DNA of 64,000 nt from Varroa destructor (taxonomy: Eukaryota; Arthropoda; Arachnida; Mesostigmata; Varroidae): NCBI RefSeq assembly GCF_002443255.2, contig NW_019211456.1, positions 21,879,061-21,943,060 on the forward strand, given 5' to 3'. This document shows, in pieces, positions 1 to 12,603 of this stretch. The notes beneath the pieces are model-generated. The model ran no database searches and was not told the origin of the DNA. It was given only the letters and a program-made list of their open reading frames with translations. The position numbers and the translations under genes are program-made. The stretch's first letter is position 1. Each line of letters starts with the position of its first letter.

Positions 1-3000
1 TGAGCCGGCCACCTCTATATGCTAGCAGTTTACGAATACAAAAGAAAATCGGGCCAGTAAACGCACAGGGACCTGAGGGAAAAAAGATGAAAGACGAACA
101 GCGTCGGATAGAAAAACGCATATGCCCTTTGTCGAAAATTGACTTTAGTTCATGTTTAATGTTTATACGATTTTTCAATATAGGATCTCGAGGTTTGCGC
201 AGAGTGAACAAGTTTGCAAGAAAGGCGAGTGATCATAACCATAGTTGTAATAATACTAGTTGTGAATACATTCAAAAAAGTTAGGTATTTATAGGGCTTG
301 GAGATGTCCAAGTATTTTTACGACCACAAGGAAGTCCTTCTGAAAATCCGGTAGATGTATACGTTTCGATATATTTTAAACGTATATGTTTGTTGAGCGT
401 GTGTTACAGGAATGTTTAAGGAATAGGAAAAAAAAATTGCACCTATTACGACTTTCACAGGTTTTGTAATCAAGTCAAATTACTACAAATTTTTACAAAA
501 TAAAATAAAAAATTTAATGGTATTCGGAAGAGATACTCATATCTAAGGTCGACAGACAATGCTATGTGTATTTTCTATTAAAAAGTGATCCTAGAACGCA
601 GTCATCTTCGTTGACGAAGTCAGTTACCACCACAGTGTTCTATTCACTGTCAGCGTTATTTAGGCAATTACCATTTCTCCGGTCTTTTCAAGTGTACTAT
701 CTTGACGTTGTCGGAAGCCTATTCTTCAATAGTTACGTTTCACGAATAAATACACGTCAATTGATGCATTTTTATCAGTGGACCATTTCATGCCCATTTA
801 GCTCTTCTGGTTTTGTCCTTGACTCTTTCTTGCCGGTCGAGTTCTCGCTGACCATCCTTGCCTGAGGCCACGGATTTCCGACAACTAACTTCCACCGTAC
901 TGACACTATCTCGACTATAACTAGTTGCTATTGCTTGCTCCTCATTCGACGATATTCGTTTCGCATGCAGAGGTTTGCAATGTGCGACGACGGCGGCCGC
1001 ATGCCCGTGCGGCCTACCGGTAAATCAATGGAAGGATGTCTTATCAGCGGTAAGAGAATTGTTCAGTGCCTACAGATCGTTGGACGAAATATCAATGGGG
1101 ATGCCATTAATGGCGAAAAACTAACACTGGCAATGCGTTCGACACGATATATTCTGCTAATTCACATCGCAGTCAGAAGTTGTCTGCGTCCCATTGTTTG
1201 TTCTCACATTAGTAGCACCAAAGGGAAGCTTTGTTCAAGGGACGTGCCTTGGAGCGCGTTTCTCTATAAGATCATTCTCTAGGGGGGATGCGCTGAATGG
1301 GTTGCGTGGTGCCGGTGGCGGTGGCTAGCACGCCTACTCCTTGGTTGCGTTACTATGGTAACCACCAATTACAAATATGGTACCACGCGGGTTCAAACCG
1401 CCGTGTTGGAGAAGAAAGATAACAATGTAATAATAACTTTAATGACAAGAAAAATCGAGAATGAAAAAAAAACAAGGAAGGCGATACAAGCGATAAGGTA
1501 TTACGATCGAAGTTGAAAGACGTTTGTACGATGTTGTGGGATCGTTGAAGATACCCCTCACAGCAATTGAACTCCTAATGGAGGCAAGTTCTTGATGTTA
1601 CATCTAAAGATATAGAATAGATAACCAGGTTATATAGAATAGATAACCAGGAATGCCACATATAATTATACTGCTCGACAGCAATTTTAATGGCGCACTT
1701 GCGTTTTATATACAGTGTGATCGTTCATTCTCAAAAGAATAAAGTTTTGAAGTCCTCAGATGTCACTACAGAAAAGACGTGGAGTATATATTGTTAACCG
1801 AAAGTACTTTTATAGTTTAATAAAAATATGCTGAAACACTGAACACGTGTACTTCAGTAGCATAAAGGAAATGTTCGATGGACGCTTAGGGCTGACATTA
1901 TGGACCAGCACGCCGTTTGTACTCTTGAAGACTTTAGATATTTTATGTAATGATGTCATTTTCATCTTCCCGTGTTTCACGGCAAGAGTTTACGATACAT
2001 ACGAAAAATATTGTGCCCGATTTTTCCAGAATCATTTACCTAAGTAGATTTGCATGAAGTGATATTATGTGGTAGCCTTTATGGTGGATACATTTCACTG
2101 AGCTATGAAATAATTTTATTTGAAGTAATACTAACCTCATTGGCAATGTAAATTTACACCATAAAATGACGCTCCACGGAGAAAAAATGCTTTACTGGAA
2201 AATTCTACTAACAATACCAATAGAGCTAATATTCAGTGAATTTCCGATCTACTCTCTACCCATCCCAGTCTCATTGTCAGTGATTAAAATGGGTTTTTTG
2301 ACCATGCTAATTTACGCAGAATTGCTACATTTTATGAGCGTTCCATAACTACCGCTGGTGATAACTTACTAGATTGGTATTTCATACAATACAGTAATGT
2401 GTTTTTTGAGAAATGGTTCGACGGGTCTTGAAGGATGTTCGTGAAGAATTTCTACAAAACATTTAAGGTTACACAACGTTTGACTTTGGCCCCCGTTTTT
2501 CTGATGACACGGAAAATCGTTGGCATTAAGCGACTACGCTGAGCCTGAATATCTACGATCAGTCTAACTGAGACGTAAAAGATCGACATGACTGCTATTT
2601 AGAACGAAAACACATATGACGGCTTGAGAGAGGGTTTCCTATTTACCTTTACTCAAAAACAAAGATAATCTACGAGCAACAAGCCTGCTGCTAGACAAAT
2701 CAAAGCAGTTACGTGGTTTTATCTAATGTAATGTTGTTTGGAACAATTAAATGGTGTTTTACAAGCTCGCGATTTACCACTGATTAACGATAAAGTCGCA
2801 TTTATCAATGAACTAATACCCCTTCAGTAGATTTTCCCGAAAAAAAAGTTAACCAATATTTTTGCAGCTATTACTCTTTACACATTAATTAGCTTATTCA
2901 GTGAATGTTTTATTTTTTCATTGCATAACCTGATACACTACAGCTTTAACAAATTCTATCGAATCATCGGATACGCATTAAAAGGGAACAAAGCTCAATG

Positions 3001-6000
3001 CAGCCATTGAATGTACTGACTTTGTACTGGCCTGCACAAGTGCTCTAACTTATAACCTGGGTAGTTTTATTCGAACCTTTACAAACTGTTTCAAATTAAC
3101 GAAAAAAGCTTGAAACTTTTCTTCAGTAAAAAAGGCCATGAATATATCTCTGTCTTTTAAACTGGACCGCCTCTAACCAGATTTTTTTGATCGCTTTTCC
3201 TCTTTCGACTCCGGTTTTCGCACGCCGAGCAAAAATCAATTGCTGCCTACCCTCCGCGCTGGACGAACCCCCCTCTAAGATAACAAAAACTTCTGCCTAA
3301 GATCGACGTTCGGGCTAGCATTATTCATATTACTATTATTACTATCATATCTGGTATGGCGTATGAGCTGAATTGTTATTAAATTATTATTAAATAGGAT
3401 AGAGTTTTAAAAAGGCTAAAGATGTATAAAAAAAAAAAACAAAATCGATGAAATATACTCGTTTTTGTTTGAAGGAAAGCATAAGAAAAATTCTCGATTC
3501 TGATTCGCCACCCAGTATATGGATATACAAATGGTACTGAATGCTATCTATCATGTCTATATTTAGAGAAATAAGGCATAATTTTCTGTTGTATAGTTTT
3601 TTGCAGCTCAGAGATTAGCCGAAGATAATAGGTAGGTCATCGCAATGTGAACACTTCTGCGCTCTACCGTAAAATACAACGACCTTTTATGACGTTCCTC
3701 TAATTCCTTGGGCTTCTCGCGTGAGCGTACTGCAGTATAACATGCCATAGTGACAAAGCCACACCATCTATGAACTAATCCCTGTCTGCTGGGAGTGTTC
3801 TTCTATTCGTCAATGGCGCCATACAAAGCAGATAAGTGAATATTTGTCTGTGAAACTTTATACAGCAACTGTATGAAAATACATGCCGTAGTCTTTTCTA
3901 TGACTGTATGTATCCATATTTCTCATTCTCTTTGACTTTCAGCAAAGTAGACGTGGACCTTTTTGACCTTGGAGCCTCGACGGGGACTACGATCTCGTCG
4001 GGTTCCTGGAAGGATAGATACAAATAGAAGAGCAAGACGCAACAGTTATCGCATATTTTACGCGTGGTCCATGAAGGTTCTATCCGCCGGGTGTATGTGG
4101 GTTTACTTCATTAACAGAGTGAGATTTTTAAATGTTTCGAATGTGTTCCCCTTGTATTTTCTCTTTCTTGAAGTTATCTATTATCGCTTTACTACTTTAA
4201 AAATGCGTATCTTATTTTTTCCTTGAACATTTACTGAGTACCGTGTGAAACCTTAGCTCAACTTGACACATTTCCCTGATCCTAGCTAGGTTTGTCCGGT
4301 TTTTGAAAAGCGCCTTAAAATATTGCTTCGCTGAGGTAAGGTGCCACCCGTGAAGACGATAAGCCTGAAACAGGGTAGCAATTCGAAACAAACCGAAAGG
4401 GCAGCGGTTACAGACCGGTTATTTGCGCCCCAGAAACGCTCTATTAAGGACCGGACAGGAGTCGAAAACAGGGAAATAGCATTCCTGGTAGCTGTTTTGC
4501 TGTGCACTCTTATTTTACGCTCTCTACTGTACTGCCACGCCACTGTGCACTGACCGTTCAACGAATTTTTTCAGCGTTCTTGCTACTGCAAGTTCTGCAA
4601 CCTACCATTAGGTCGCAACCGACAACTGTCAGCTGGGCCATCTGGACCGTCGGCATTGCGAAGACCGCGATTGGTGCGAAGCAAACTGACGAAATACGCT
4701 TCGTAAAGGGAGATTTCGCTTGTCGGCTGTGCTCTCAATATGGGTCGTTAATCATTAATTTATGCTTTTTTTTTTTTTCCTCTTTAGAAATACAGATTTT
4801 TTTTTAGTTGTACCAACTGGGAAAATGGAGCTGAAAACGAAATTAAATGAATAGTAATAAGCCCTACCCTAAACAAGTTAAACGAAACCTTACGGTCAGG
4901 TGTAGCTTACAGAAATTCTCTATATATATTAAGTAAATGTCACTAATTCTGGATAACTTTGAGACGAACAACCGTCTGCTATCTTTTCCAGTTTGCCATT
5001 GCTCCGATATGAAACAGCAGCAATGACGTTTCGCCTATTTCACTCATGCTTCAGAACAACGGTGAAAAGATATTTGTAAATTGAATATCAGTATTTTCAC
5101 TAGTAGCCAACTAATATTCTTATTTCTCAAGGCGGTTACTAGCGAATGTCATGAGCAACTCTATAATTCGGGCCCGGAACCCGTTCAGAGCCAACGGTTA
5201 AAGCCCAGTTGAATGAATGCTGTGCTTGCAATAGCGTCTTGAAACATATAGGAAAAAAAACTCTACTTAGATATATTCACGGCTTTAGAATTTAGGGGGT
5301 AAACCTGTCTTTGAACTCTCACCCATCCGCATATTATTAAGCAAGTTCAACTTCACGTTGTTAAATGTTATTGCATCGTAACGGCTTCAACTTCTATCTA
5401 CGCCTGTGACTGTGCATATACCTAATTACCGTATCTAGTAGCCTCGTTTTCAGCGAGGGAATTCATTACATGCTATAATATCAAGGGATATTTAGTCTCT
5501 TGAAAGCAGAAACAGCATGCACGCTTGTAAAATGTGAGTCTAGTCTTAGCTTAGACACATCGTTTCAATATTACGTAGAATAACATTGTGTGGAAATCGA
5601 TCGTAGAAAAATTAGTACCATTATTAGGGGACTGATGGGAAGATATTGTTGTGAGCGCACCGCATTCGCGAGCGTCATAATGACAGAAGAAATTTAGACG
5701 TTGTGGAAGATTGCGTTCCAATGGAAGAAACGTCATTGATCGACGAGAGGCAACAGATAAATTTAGGCAGTGGCTACTTTTCAACACCATCACGTTCAAC
5801 CGCCCGTAAGATAATGTCTCAAAGCAACATAATCATATATGGAGGAATTAAATACGCTTGAACGCCAAAGCACACCCTGTCGATGTGTACGCTCAATCGT
5901 ATATATTACTTAGCCCGAAATGAACACTGTATCGTATAACGATGCATGTAGAAACGCTTTTAACAACGTTTTCTACTCATTATCTCGATACTGGTCACAG

Positions 6001-6831
6001 TAAATCACCGAAATGTTCTGACTACAAATATCTGCGAAATACTAAACATCTGATCACGTTAACTGGTGGCTCAGGCGCCATACTCACTGAACTCGAGGCT
6101 AATAAAAAGTGATAAATTGCGTTCCTCAAAAGCAAAATATTGCCCAACCTTTGTCTAATTCTCGAATCTTTGGTCGCCTGCAGATCTTTGCAGGGCATTT
6201 GTGTTATATTCGACTGTGCTATGTTTCTATCCCGTGGATTCGCTGCGCTCCATCTCTCACTCGCAGGCTGAATTACCTAACTCTTGCACTAGCAAGAAGC
6301 TTTAGAATGCGCATATGTTTTGTTAGGATAGTGAGACTAGCTTTGCCCTACAATGAACACATATCAGATATTAATTGCTAATTAAGGGCGTAATTGTTGA
6401 ATCAATTTTGAACATTGTAGCTTTTTGCCCCTATGCACGCCCTTCTAACTTTAGCAGTCGTTAGTCATTGCGTTTCCATGAACGAAACGTCCATAGACAA
6501 ACGGATCTTCGGAAAATGCTCATTTAGACTAAGGGAGCCAGGCTTGAATGTATGAACTGCAGCTGGAACTGTATAGCATAGTCAAGTTTCTACAGTGATT
6601 TCTTCTCAGCTTTCAATGTTACGTCGTATAATGCGACTGGCCTATTTAACGTTACGTTACAATTATAATCAGTTGTACATAGGTCGTGTGCGATTGGTGC
6701 ACAGATCCAACTAATATACTCTAGCCTTTACAGAGTTTCAGTGCTGCACATTGTGAATCGCCTGATTTCCGTACCAATCTGTCACAGTACACGTCCTGGT
6801 TCACTGAGCAGAGCGGAACTCACGCCTGAAC
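1..6831. other. Non-coding AT-rich stretch, no gene supported
   Basis: I see no gene that can be defended here. The short open frames (566-865, 935-1282, 3963-4226, 4341-4553 and others) lack a paired start codon and splice context, carry no recognisable domain, and several begin at non-ATG codons. The only structured element I noticed is a 22-base unit present twice at 1611-1651. The stretch may be intergenic or hold distant 5' exons or regulatory DNA of the gene that starts at 6832. Confidence 0.5.
1611..1651. repeat. Two-copy 22-bp tandem repeat
   Basis: The 19 bases tatagaatagataaccagg occur at 1611-1629 and again at 1633-1651, a period of 22. The two copies are identical over those 19 bases. 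This is a recent local duplication with no evident function. Confidence 0.85.
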
Positions 6832-7030
6832 ATGAGCCGACTACCGGCAGGTGATGCAAACGCAATGTTTCGAAAGGCAGTGAGACGTATCGTTCCTCGT
6901 GCGCGTTTCAACGGATACTTCTACCTGACGCAGATGATTATTCATTTCATTGTCACCAGTGCCATACTCTGTTATACGCGACATGGTGTTCTAGCTGGAG
7001 ATTTGCAGAAGCATGATTATAACATTTGTC
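6832..7030 (+). CDS. Exon 1 of the unknown small-protein gene
   Basis: Begins at ATG in a stretch richer in G+C than its surroundings and ends phase 1 at TTTGTC|GTAAGT. It encodes the basic N terminus, the hydrophobic segment and the sequence through HDYNIC. The open frame continues past the donor to 7122 only as intron read-through. Confidence 0.6.
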
Positions 7031-8585
7031 GTAAGTATCCGAAACGCAGACTGAAGGAACATTCGAATGATCGTAAACGCCCTAAAGCATCTACAGATCG
7101 TCACGCAACATACATTCGTTAAACTTCAAAAATAACACTGCCTTAAATGCTATTGTAAATGAGTGAATTTCTTTTCAATCATTAAAACCTTCTTTACTAT
7201 TATTTCAGTGTTAAGCGAATCTCAGACGAAGGTCTATATCGACTGCGTTTTCGTGAACTCACCCATGACCCCTTCGGTAATCTCGACCTAATTTATTCAG
7301 TATGGCTCGAATCGTGGCCAGACTACGCCGTAAATGTTATGTTTTAATTGGGAGATTTTCTTCTATAGATGCAGTATTTAAGGATGCTCGATCTTGCGAT
7401 TCCAATGATAGCCGCTACCAGCATCAAAAGATAGTACAGTGTGTATTGATGACTAGACAGAATTATTATAATTAAAACTAACTCAAATTGTTTTTAACAA
7501 CGTATAGCTAAGGTCGCAAGTAAACGAGCTAACCGCAAAGTTTCCGGGTATAAACCTAGCTGAGATTACCTCGTTGATTTGTAAGGCCTCCAACTACGAC
7601 GGCGAGATGGTTGTCGACCAGTTTTTGGATTCTTTTGAGGAGGATGTAAGCAACGAGGTAACTATAATTAATAACACAGATTGTGAAGGAAATAAAATGC
7701 AACCACCATATCACCACGTAGTCTGTCTAATAAGGAAGCTGAAGGCTCACAGATAGACCTGTAATCACAAGACTTGATCAAAAGTAGAGCATTATTACGG
7801 CTTTCACCATTGTAAGCTCTAAGATCGAGGAGCAAAAAGCTGCCAAATAGCTCTAAAGCCATATATATTGACCGATCTAAGAACTTTTAACACCTATTTT
7901 CTGTTCTGATCAAGCTCAAAATTGTATGCTTTTGGTTTATCACTGCCATCGCAGCACCACATTTAGCTGACTCTAGTTAGTTGGAGAGTTTTTTCTTCAG
8001 CACATTCGAACTAGTTACTCGTGAATCGGATGCAGCAAAATGCACGGTTGTTTACTACAAGCTTATACTGGACTTATCGTTCGTAATCCTCTCGCCGCCT
8101 TACATCTGATCAGTTATATAGTCAATGCACACAAGCGTAGGGTAGAATAACAAATCTTTCGACGGTATTTTACGAAAGCCCGAGCTTCAGCAGGAAAATC
8201 CATCCATAACCCTTTCACCTATCAACCTTTTCATCTACAACTAAAAATCTAGGTAGTTAATGTTTCCAGTAACTGTTGTGACTGATTGGTTATGTTTCGA
8301 GATAACGAACACCAGCGATAGTCGACAATCGTTCGTGGTCGTTGTCTAGATCATGTAAATATGACCCCTGTAATTCAAGATTTGCCAGGTACACAGATAG
8401 CCTATGCGTCGCAACATAAACCTGCTAAGCGTGTAAATTTATCAATAGTCTATTAAGAATGCTCGATTCTGGAATCGATCAAGAGAAACTGTGCAGATTT
8501 CTATTTCAGAAAGTAGATCTTTAATGCGTTTCAGGCGATTCGGATACTGCAGAAATGTCTTCCCCAAGTGCACAGTACGTTGTAA
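6832..8585 (+). CDS. Four-exon gene for a small cysteine-bearing membrane-anchored or secreted protein, family unknown
   Basis: I do not recognise this family. Four exons join in frame: 6832-7030, 7209-7276, 7508-7657 and 8535-8585. They total 468 bases, or 155 residues plus a TAA stop. The first donor is a perfect GTAAGT and the last acceptor is TTTCAG; phases at the three junctions are 1, 0 and 0. The N terminus is basic (MFRKAVRRIVPRAR) and precedes a hydrophobic run (YLTQMIIHFIVTSAILCY) that could be a signal anchor or a long signal peptide. The remaining about 100 residues carry cysteines in NIC, IDC, LICK and QKC, and end QKCLPQVHSTL. The size and scattered cysteines recall small extracellular binding proteins, but the spacing does not match the classic insect odorant-binding pattern. 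A decayed relative at 11967-12463 aligns with exons 2 and 3, which supports the exon calls independently. Confidence 0.6.
7209..7276 (+). CDS. Exon 2 of the unknown small-protein gene
   Basis: The acceptor TATTTCAG and the donor TTCG|GTAATC frame a 68-base exon that takes over phase 1 and ends phase 0. It encodes LSESQTKVYIDCVFVNSP and a few more residues. The copy at 11967 shares its first ten bases exactly and remains alignable across the exon. Confidence 0.55.
7508..7657 (+). CDS. Exon 3 of the unknown small-protein gene
   Basis: The acceptor GTATAG at 7502-7507 follows a T-rich run; the donor is GAG|GTAACT. Fifty codons are open in phase 0 and encode LRSQVNELTAKFPGINLAEI followed by the segment with LICKASNYDGE and DQFLDSFEEDVSNE. 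The related exon at 12371-12463 ends at the same point with GAG|GTAATT. Confidence 0.6.
8535..8585 (+). CDS. Terminal exon of the unknown small-protein gene
   Basis: Acceptor TTTCAG at 8529-8534, then 16 codons (AIRILQKCLPQVHSTL) and TAA, in phase 0 with exon 3. A second reading of the same acceptor (GDSDTAEMSSPS, with donor TCAG|GTAAAG at 8607) is also open, but it does not keep phase with exon 3. Confidence 0.5.
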   Translation, partial: AIRILQKCLPQVHSTL

Positions 8586-8619
8586 GCGCGACCGCAAATC
8601 GGTCAGGTAAAGAATCGAA

Positions 8620-8814
8620 ATGAACACGATTATACGAGCTGAATTGTGTGAAAATAAAATTAGATTTGTGTCGATAACGAGGTGCCTGTTTATTGCTTTG
8701 ATCAACGGTAAGTCGTCTCACAATAACCTCACGATCGGCGATCACGACGCGCATCACTTCGTTAGAGATAAGCCTGTCCTTGACTGCTACTTCACGTCAG
8801 ATTTCTCGACTGAT
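8620..8814 (+). pseudogene. Possible partial relative of the small-protein gene
   Basis: One open frame runs from an ATG at 8620 to a good donor (GAT|GTGAGT at 8815). It has a short hydrophobic stretch (CLFIALING) and then KPVLDCYFTSDFSTD, which resembles KVYIDCVFVNSPMTPS from exon 2 at 7209-7276, including a phase-0 donor 9-10 residues after the cysteine. I could not find a matching third exon downstream. The frame begins only 35 bases after the stop at 8585, so it may instead lie in that gene's 3' untranslated region. Confidence 0.25.
8653..8658 (+). promoter_or_regulatory. Candidate poly(A) signal
   Basis: AATAAA, 68 bases after the stop codon of the small-protein gene. The spacing is plausible, but the hexamer is common by chance in AT-rich DNA, and it also falls inside the open frame 8620-8814. 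Confidence 0.3.
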
Positions 8815-11800
8815 GTGAGTTTAGCTATGATTTTTCTCTATTTTGTATAGAGTGTGTGTGTATACATATATATGTATATATAGCATCATACTTTTGAATA
8901 AGTATATGGCTTTCGAATTCCTTCTCCGCTCTAGTAGTAACTTGCCGTAACATTTCACGATTAACTTACTACATGCTTACATTATAATACATTGATTGTA
9001 TACTTTTGCTGCAACTACAGTATCCGTATGCTTACAACAAATAGCAGTAATGTCTACTGTCACAATGGAGTGTTTTAAAAAAAATCAAAATCATCCATAC
9101 AAAAGCGAGTTACGATTCAGCGACATGATATATTTTCCTGGGTTTCGAGATAACGGAGTATCTTGCCTTGCCTGATATTACTGAGAATAATTGCTGCGGT
9201 ACCTACTTCAATTGGTTTGCTTTGCTTCTTTTCACTTGATATTGGCAATCGATGGGGTTCTGAAGGCCTCGTTTTTGTCTGTTTTTATACTTATACGCCT
9301 GCCACGCACACCTCAGGTTAAACATAGGTTGGGGTTTTCCACGAAAATAGTTGACCAGAAGATAAAATAGTAGTCGACCGCGTATCGTCATGTACGATAC
9401 TAATGTCCGTTAAAAAAAAATTGATTTAATTTGCCCTACTATCGCAAGGTTTCGGACGCTGGGCTTCTCACAAATGGGAACCTCATAGGTTTTGGACGGT
9501 GCTACTTCACTCTCGAAAAGTTCCCCTCAAGTTGCTTGACGGGCTACTGGATTTTTAGATCACGACAACTGCAATCGTTTCTCCGAACTTTTTCTTCGGT
9601 GCGATCTTTCAATAAAGGTCCCGTTACCGTCAATGTGATATTGATGTGCGTAAATTAATTAGCGACTTTGAAAAGATCACTGTCTAGCCAATACGTGTAC
9701 ATTTTTTTTATGTGTACTTACCTTCCATACGCGAACATTGAATACAGATAGCAGGACCAGGCGGAATACATTCGCTCGTTTGTATTTAAATTAAATTTGC
9801 TAAAAAATCGGGCGTCTGGTCGTTAATAGTGCTCTGCCTTTTGCTAGCACTTGATTCCACGGGCGTTGCAGGTAAACTATTCTAAATTTGCTCTGAAAGG
9901 AAATAGCCTTGCAACCGCGTCGCAAGGCAGACACGCAAATCTGTTTTAGAAGACCATCTTTATTTCATCCCTGTCTTTTTGCTACATTAGAAAAACAATT
10001 GTGTTTCATATCGCATTTTATAGACATTCAGTTTCAAAATCTATTAGTTCGGTTTCGATTAGCTCTGTCGAGAAGTTACTCTTCGAAATTACCGTAAAGC
10101 AACAGCAGTGTCAAGTTAAGTCAATATCAGTCAAGAAACAGCTCAGTTATTGCATAGTTATGGTACGAAATTGAAAACCATTTGCAAGAAACAGACGAAC
10201 GCATGATGGCTATTAAGCATTAACCATTGTCAAGCACCGAATTTGCCATCTGTCTGTTATTTCCGTACTGTATTTATATACTGTAAGCTTCCCGGCTAAG
10301 CCGTGACTTATCAAACACATTGTTTATACTGTCGGTGCTCGGCACAGTAGCAGCGTCATGAAAATAGACAGGACGCTACCAAAACACAGCTATACCTTTC
10401 CCAACTCGGCTTGACTTTCATCGTCTCTGTCGTTTCCTGCCGTTAAATCGGAACTCGTTTATAGCAAGTACGTCACTGTATTCTTATTTCTCATTCAGAT
10501 GATATACCCCATCGAGACTTTTGCCAATGTACCTCGCCCATCTTTTTTGGGCGCCTCGGTCACAGATGTTAAACACATCAGTTCAGAAAGATAGATCATT
10601 TAGTTGTTTTCCGTTTCCTCCGCCTTTACATAGTTTTGAGATTTTTTTTTGAGATTTACATAGTTCATTGGCTAATTTTACGTGTATTGATAGTATGTTA
10701 TACACGCTAGGTCAATGAGTAAATCTGTTGCGTACAGAACACCGACCAATCACATCGTAGAGAATATCTAACACCCGTTATTTCAATACTTCATTTTTTG
10801 CTCAAGTGAATCATAAAAAATGCAGACTCGGATATCTTATAACGAGCTAGCTTTAGGATTAGACTAGGAAAACTCATAAATGCGTGTCTGGAAAGCTCGG
10901 CGTAATACTTGTAGGAATCAAAAAAAGCTACATTTTACTACGTTGATTGCTGGTTTCGGGCATCGCATTCATTGGAACAGGGCGGCAAATCGGCTTATAA
11001 GTTTCGCACATTAAGAGTTTTCTTTTAGAAACAAACGCTTTCAGCTTATGGGTGAATACTACCTAATCTAGCAGCTTTTGTCAAACTGCCCAGCCTTTAG
11101 TCTTACCTAAATCCTTTTAAAGCATCTGCCTCGCATTCTTCAAATATAGTTCCGTCTCTAGAGTTCGTTGACTTCGATTTTTCTCAGGTGCCGGGTTACC
11201 TCATTCTTACAGTCGTAGGAAGCTTTGAGGTGTGCATATTTTTGGTCTTTTATCGAGACTGCACGTGTTCTACCAATAACGTGCGTCTAATGTTAATTTT
11301 GAGAAGCTAGTTACCGAATTAATTGTCAATTTCGAACGTCATTGGTTACTGCGAACGCGGTATTTTTGGTTTTCTTGTTTCTGTATTGCTTGTACATCTC
11401 ACAGGCTCTACTTTCGCCGAATCGATCCAGAAAGTTTCCAGAAACCTATAGACGACTAAAAAACATAAGCCATAATAATAGGCGTCATACATCAACTGTT
11501 AGCTATACGTTGAAATTGCTACAATGGCTTTCTTTCAAGTGGGTTAGATACTATATAACCTAATAAATGTTGAGCTAAAGTTACAAAGCCAAAACTCAGA
11601 GAAAAGACCTGGCTGAAGTTGATCTGTTTCGGATTGTATCATGTAACTGTACGGTAAATCGTCTATCTGTTATAACGTCTACGATACATCTTGACTTGCT
11701 ACACAGATGATAGCAAATGACAATAGCGCAATGGAAAACTTTTCTGCATACTCTGCTCCCCTGATGATGGTTGTTGCTACGACATTCGACCTTGGTCAGG

Positions 11801-11966
11801 ATGGATATTGTAAAACCCGCAAAGCGACCCGGGTCATCGTAAAAATTACAAGGAACAGTGTTAATTGAGGCTGTAAATTAATGCAATATAGGTCAAAAAA
11901 ATATATACATATATATATATATAGTAACGACTATTATAAATGAGGCTTTATCTGATACAGCTTTAG
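8815..11966. other. Non-coding stretch
   Basis: No coding exon could be supported. There are short TA runs near 8865 and 11900. A 53-codon ATG frame at 11707 ends its hydrophobic part with GQDGYC and could be the decayed first exon of the paralog that follows, but the similarity to HDYNIC is too short to rely on. Confidence 0.4.
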
Positions 11967-12463
11967 TGTTAAGCGACTCTCAAATGAAATTCTAACTTGA
12001 TTGTGTTGCCGCGAAATCAAGGGCATAATAACAACAACCGCCTCTATCGGAAAGCCGCCGTTAAATCGCAACCAGACTGTCGGACTCCTATTTTAGCATC
12101 CTCTAGTTTTAAGCGCAAATATGGAAGATAATTACTCTCTCTCTCTCTCTCTATAACATAAATATAATATCAGAATTGTAATTATGCTAGACCTACCGCT
12201 ATATGGAAAATATATTCTGAATTACATATAATTCTAACATATATATAGAGAACCGACTAGCAAATTAGTTACAGTTTTATAGGGAACGTGTCTTTGAACT
12301 ATAGTAATAACCACTGTAACCGGTAGCTAAAAATGGAAGTACATGCGTTGTTTACGAAATTTCAGGTTAGTTTAACAAACTAACCTCTCTAAGTCTCTAC
12401 GATGACGGTGCAGCTGTCATTGAGCAATTCTTGGATTTATTTAAGTGTAATGTACGAGCTGAG
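11967..12463 (+). pseudogene. Decayed paralog of the small-protein gene (exons 2 and 3)
   Basis: After an acceptor-like TTTAG at 11962-11966, the sequence TGTTAAGCGA repeats exon 2 of the 6832 gene and stays alignable: LSDSQMKF-stop-LDCVA against LSESQTKVYIDCV. The tyrosine codon TAT has become TAA (11993-11995), and a second stop follows. At 12371-12463 an exon-3 relative is still open for 31 codons (TSLSLYDDG, then IEQFLDLFKCNVRAE) and ends GAG|GTAATT, as in the parent copy. The mixture of one broken and one intact exon indicates a duplicate that lost function. A fragment near 13094 (SIRSCMTAAKG after a TTTCAG acceptor) could be the remains of exon 4. Confidence 0.55.
12137..12152. repeat. 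(CT)n microsatellite
   Basis: About eight CT units inside the intron-like space of the decayed paralog. Confidence 0.8.
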
Positions 12464-12572
12464 GTAATTAAAGCTTAAGTAATGTCGTAGAAATTCGAGG
12501 CTCAGATATGAACATAACTTAAAAATACATTTATCCAAATTATCTTTTTTGACGGAACATGACCCTCCCCTT

Positions 12573-12603
12573 CCCCCTAGGTATCGTTGATCTCGCTAGG
12601 GGG
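12573..12603. repeat. Short perfect inverted repeat
   Basis: CCCCCTAG at 12573-12580 faces CTAGGGGG at 12596-12603 across 15 bases. It is a G+C-rich hairpin within AT-rich DNA. Confidence 0.7.

Noticed and set aside
1340..1410. tRNA-like T-loop (GGTTCAAACC)
   Set aside because: The five-base stem around the loop does not pair at tRNA positions, and no anticodon or acceptor stem could be built.
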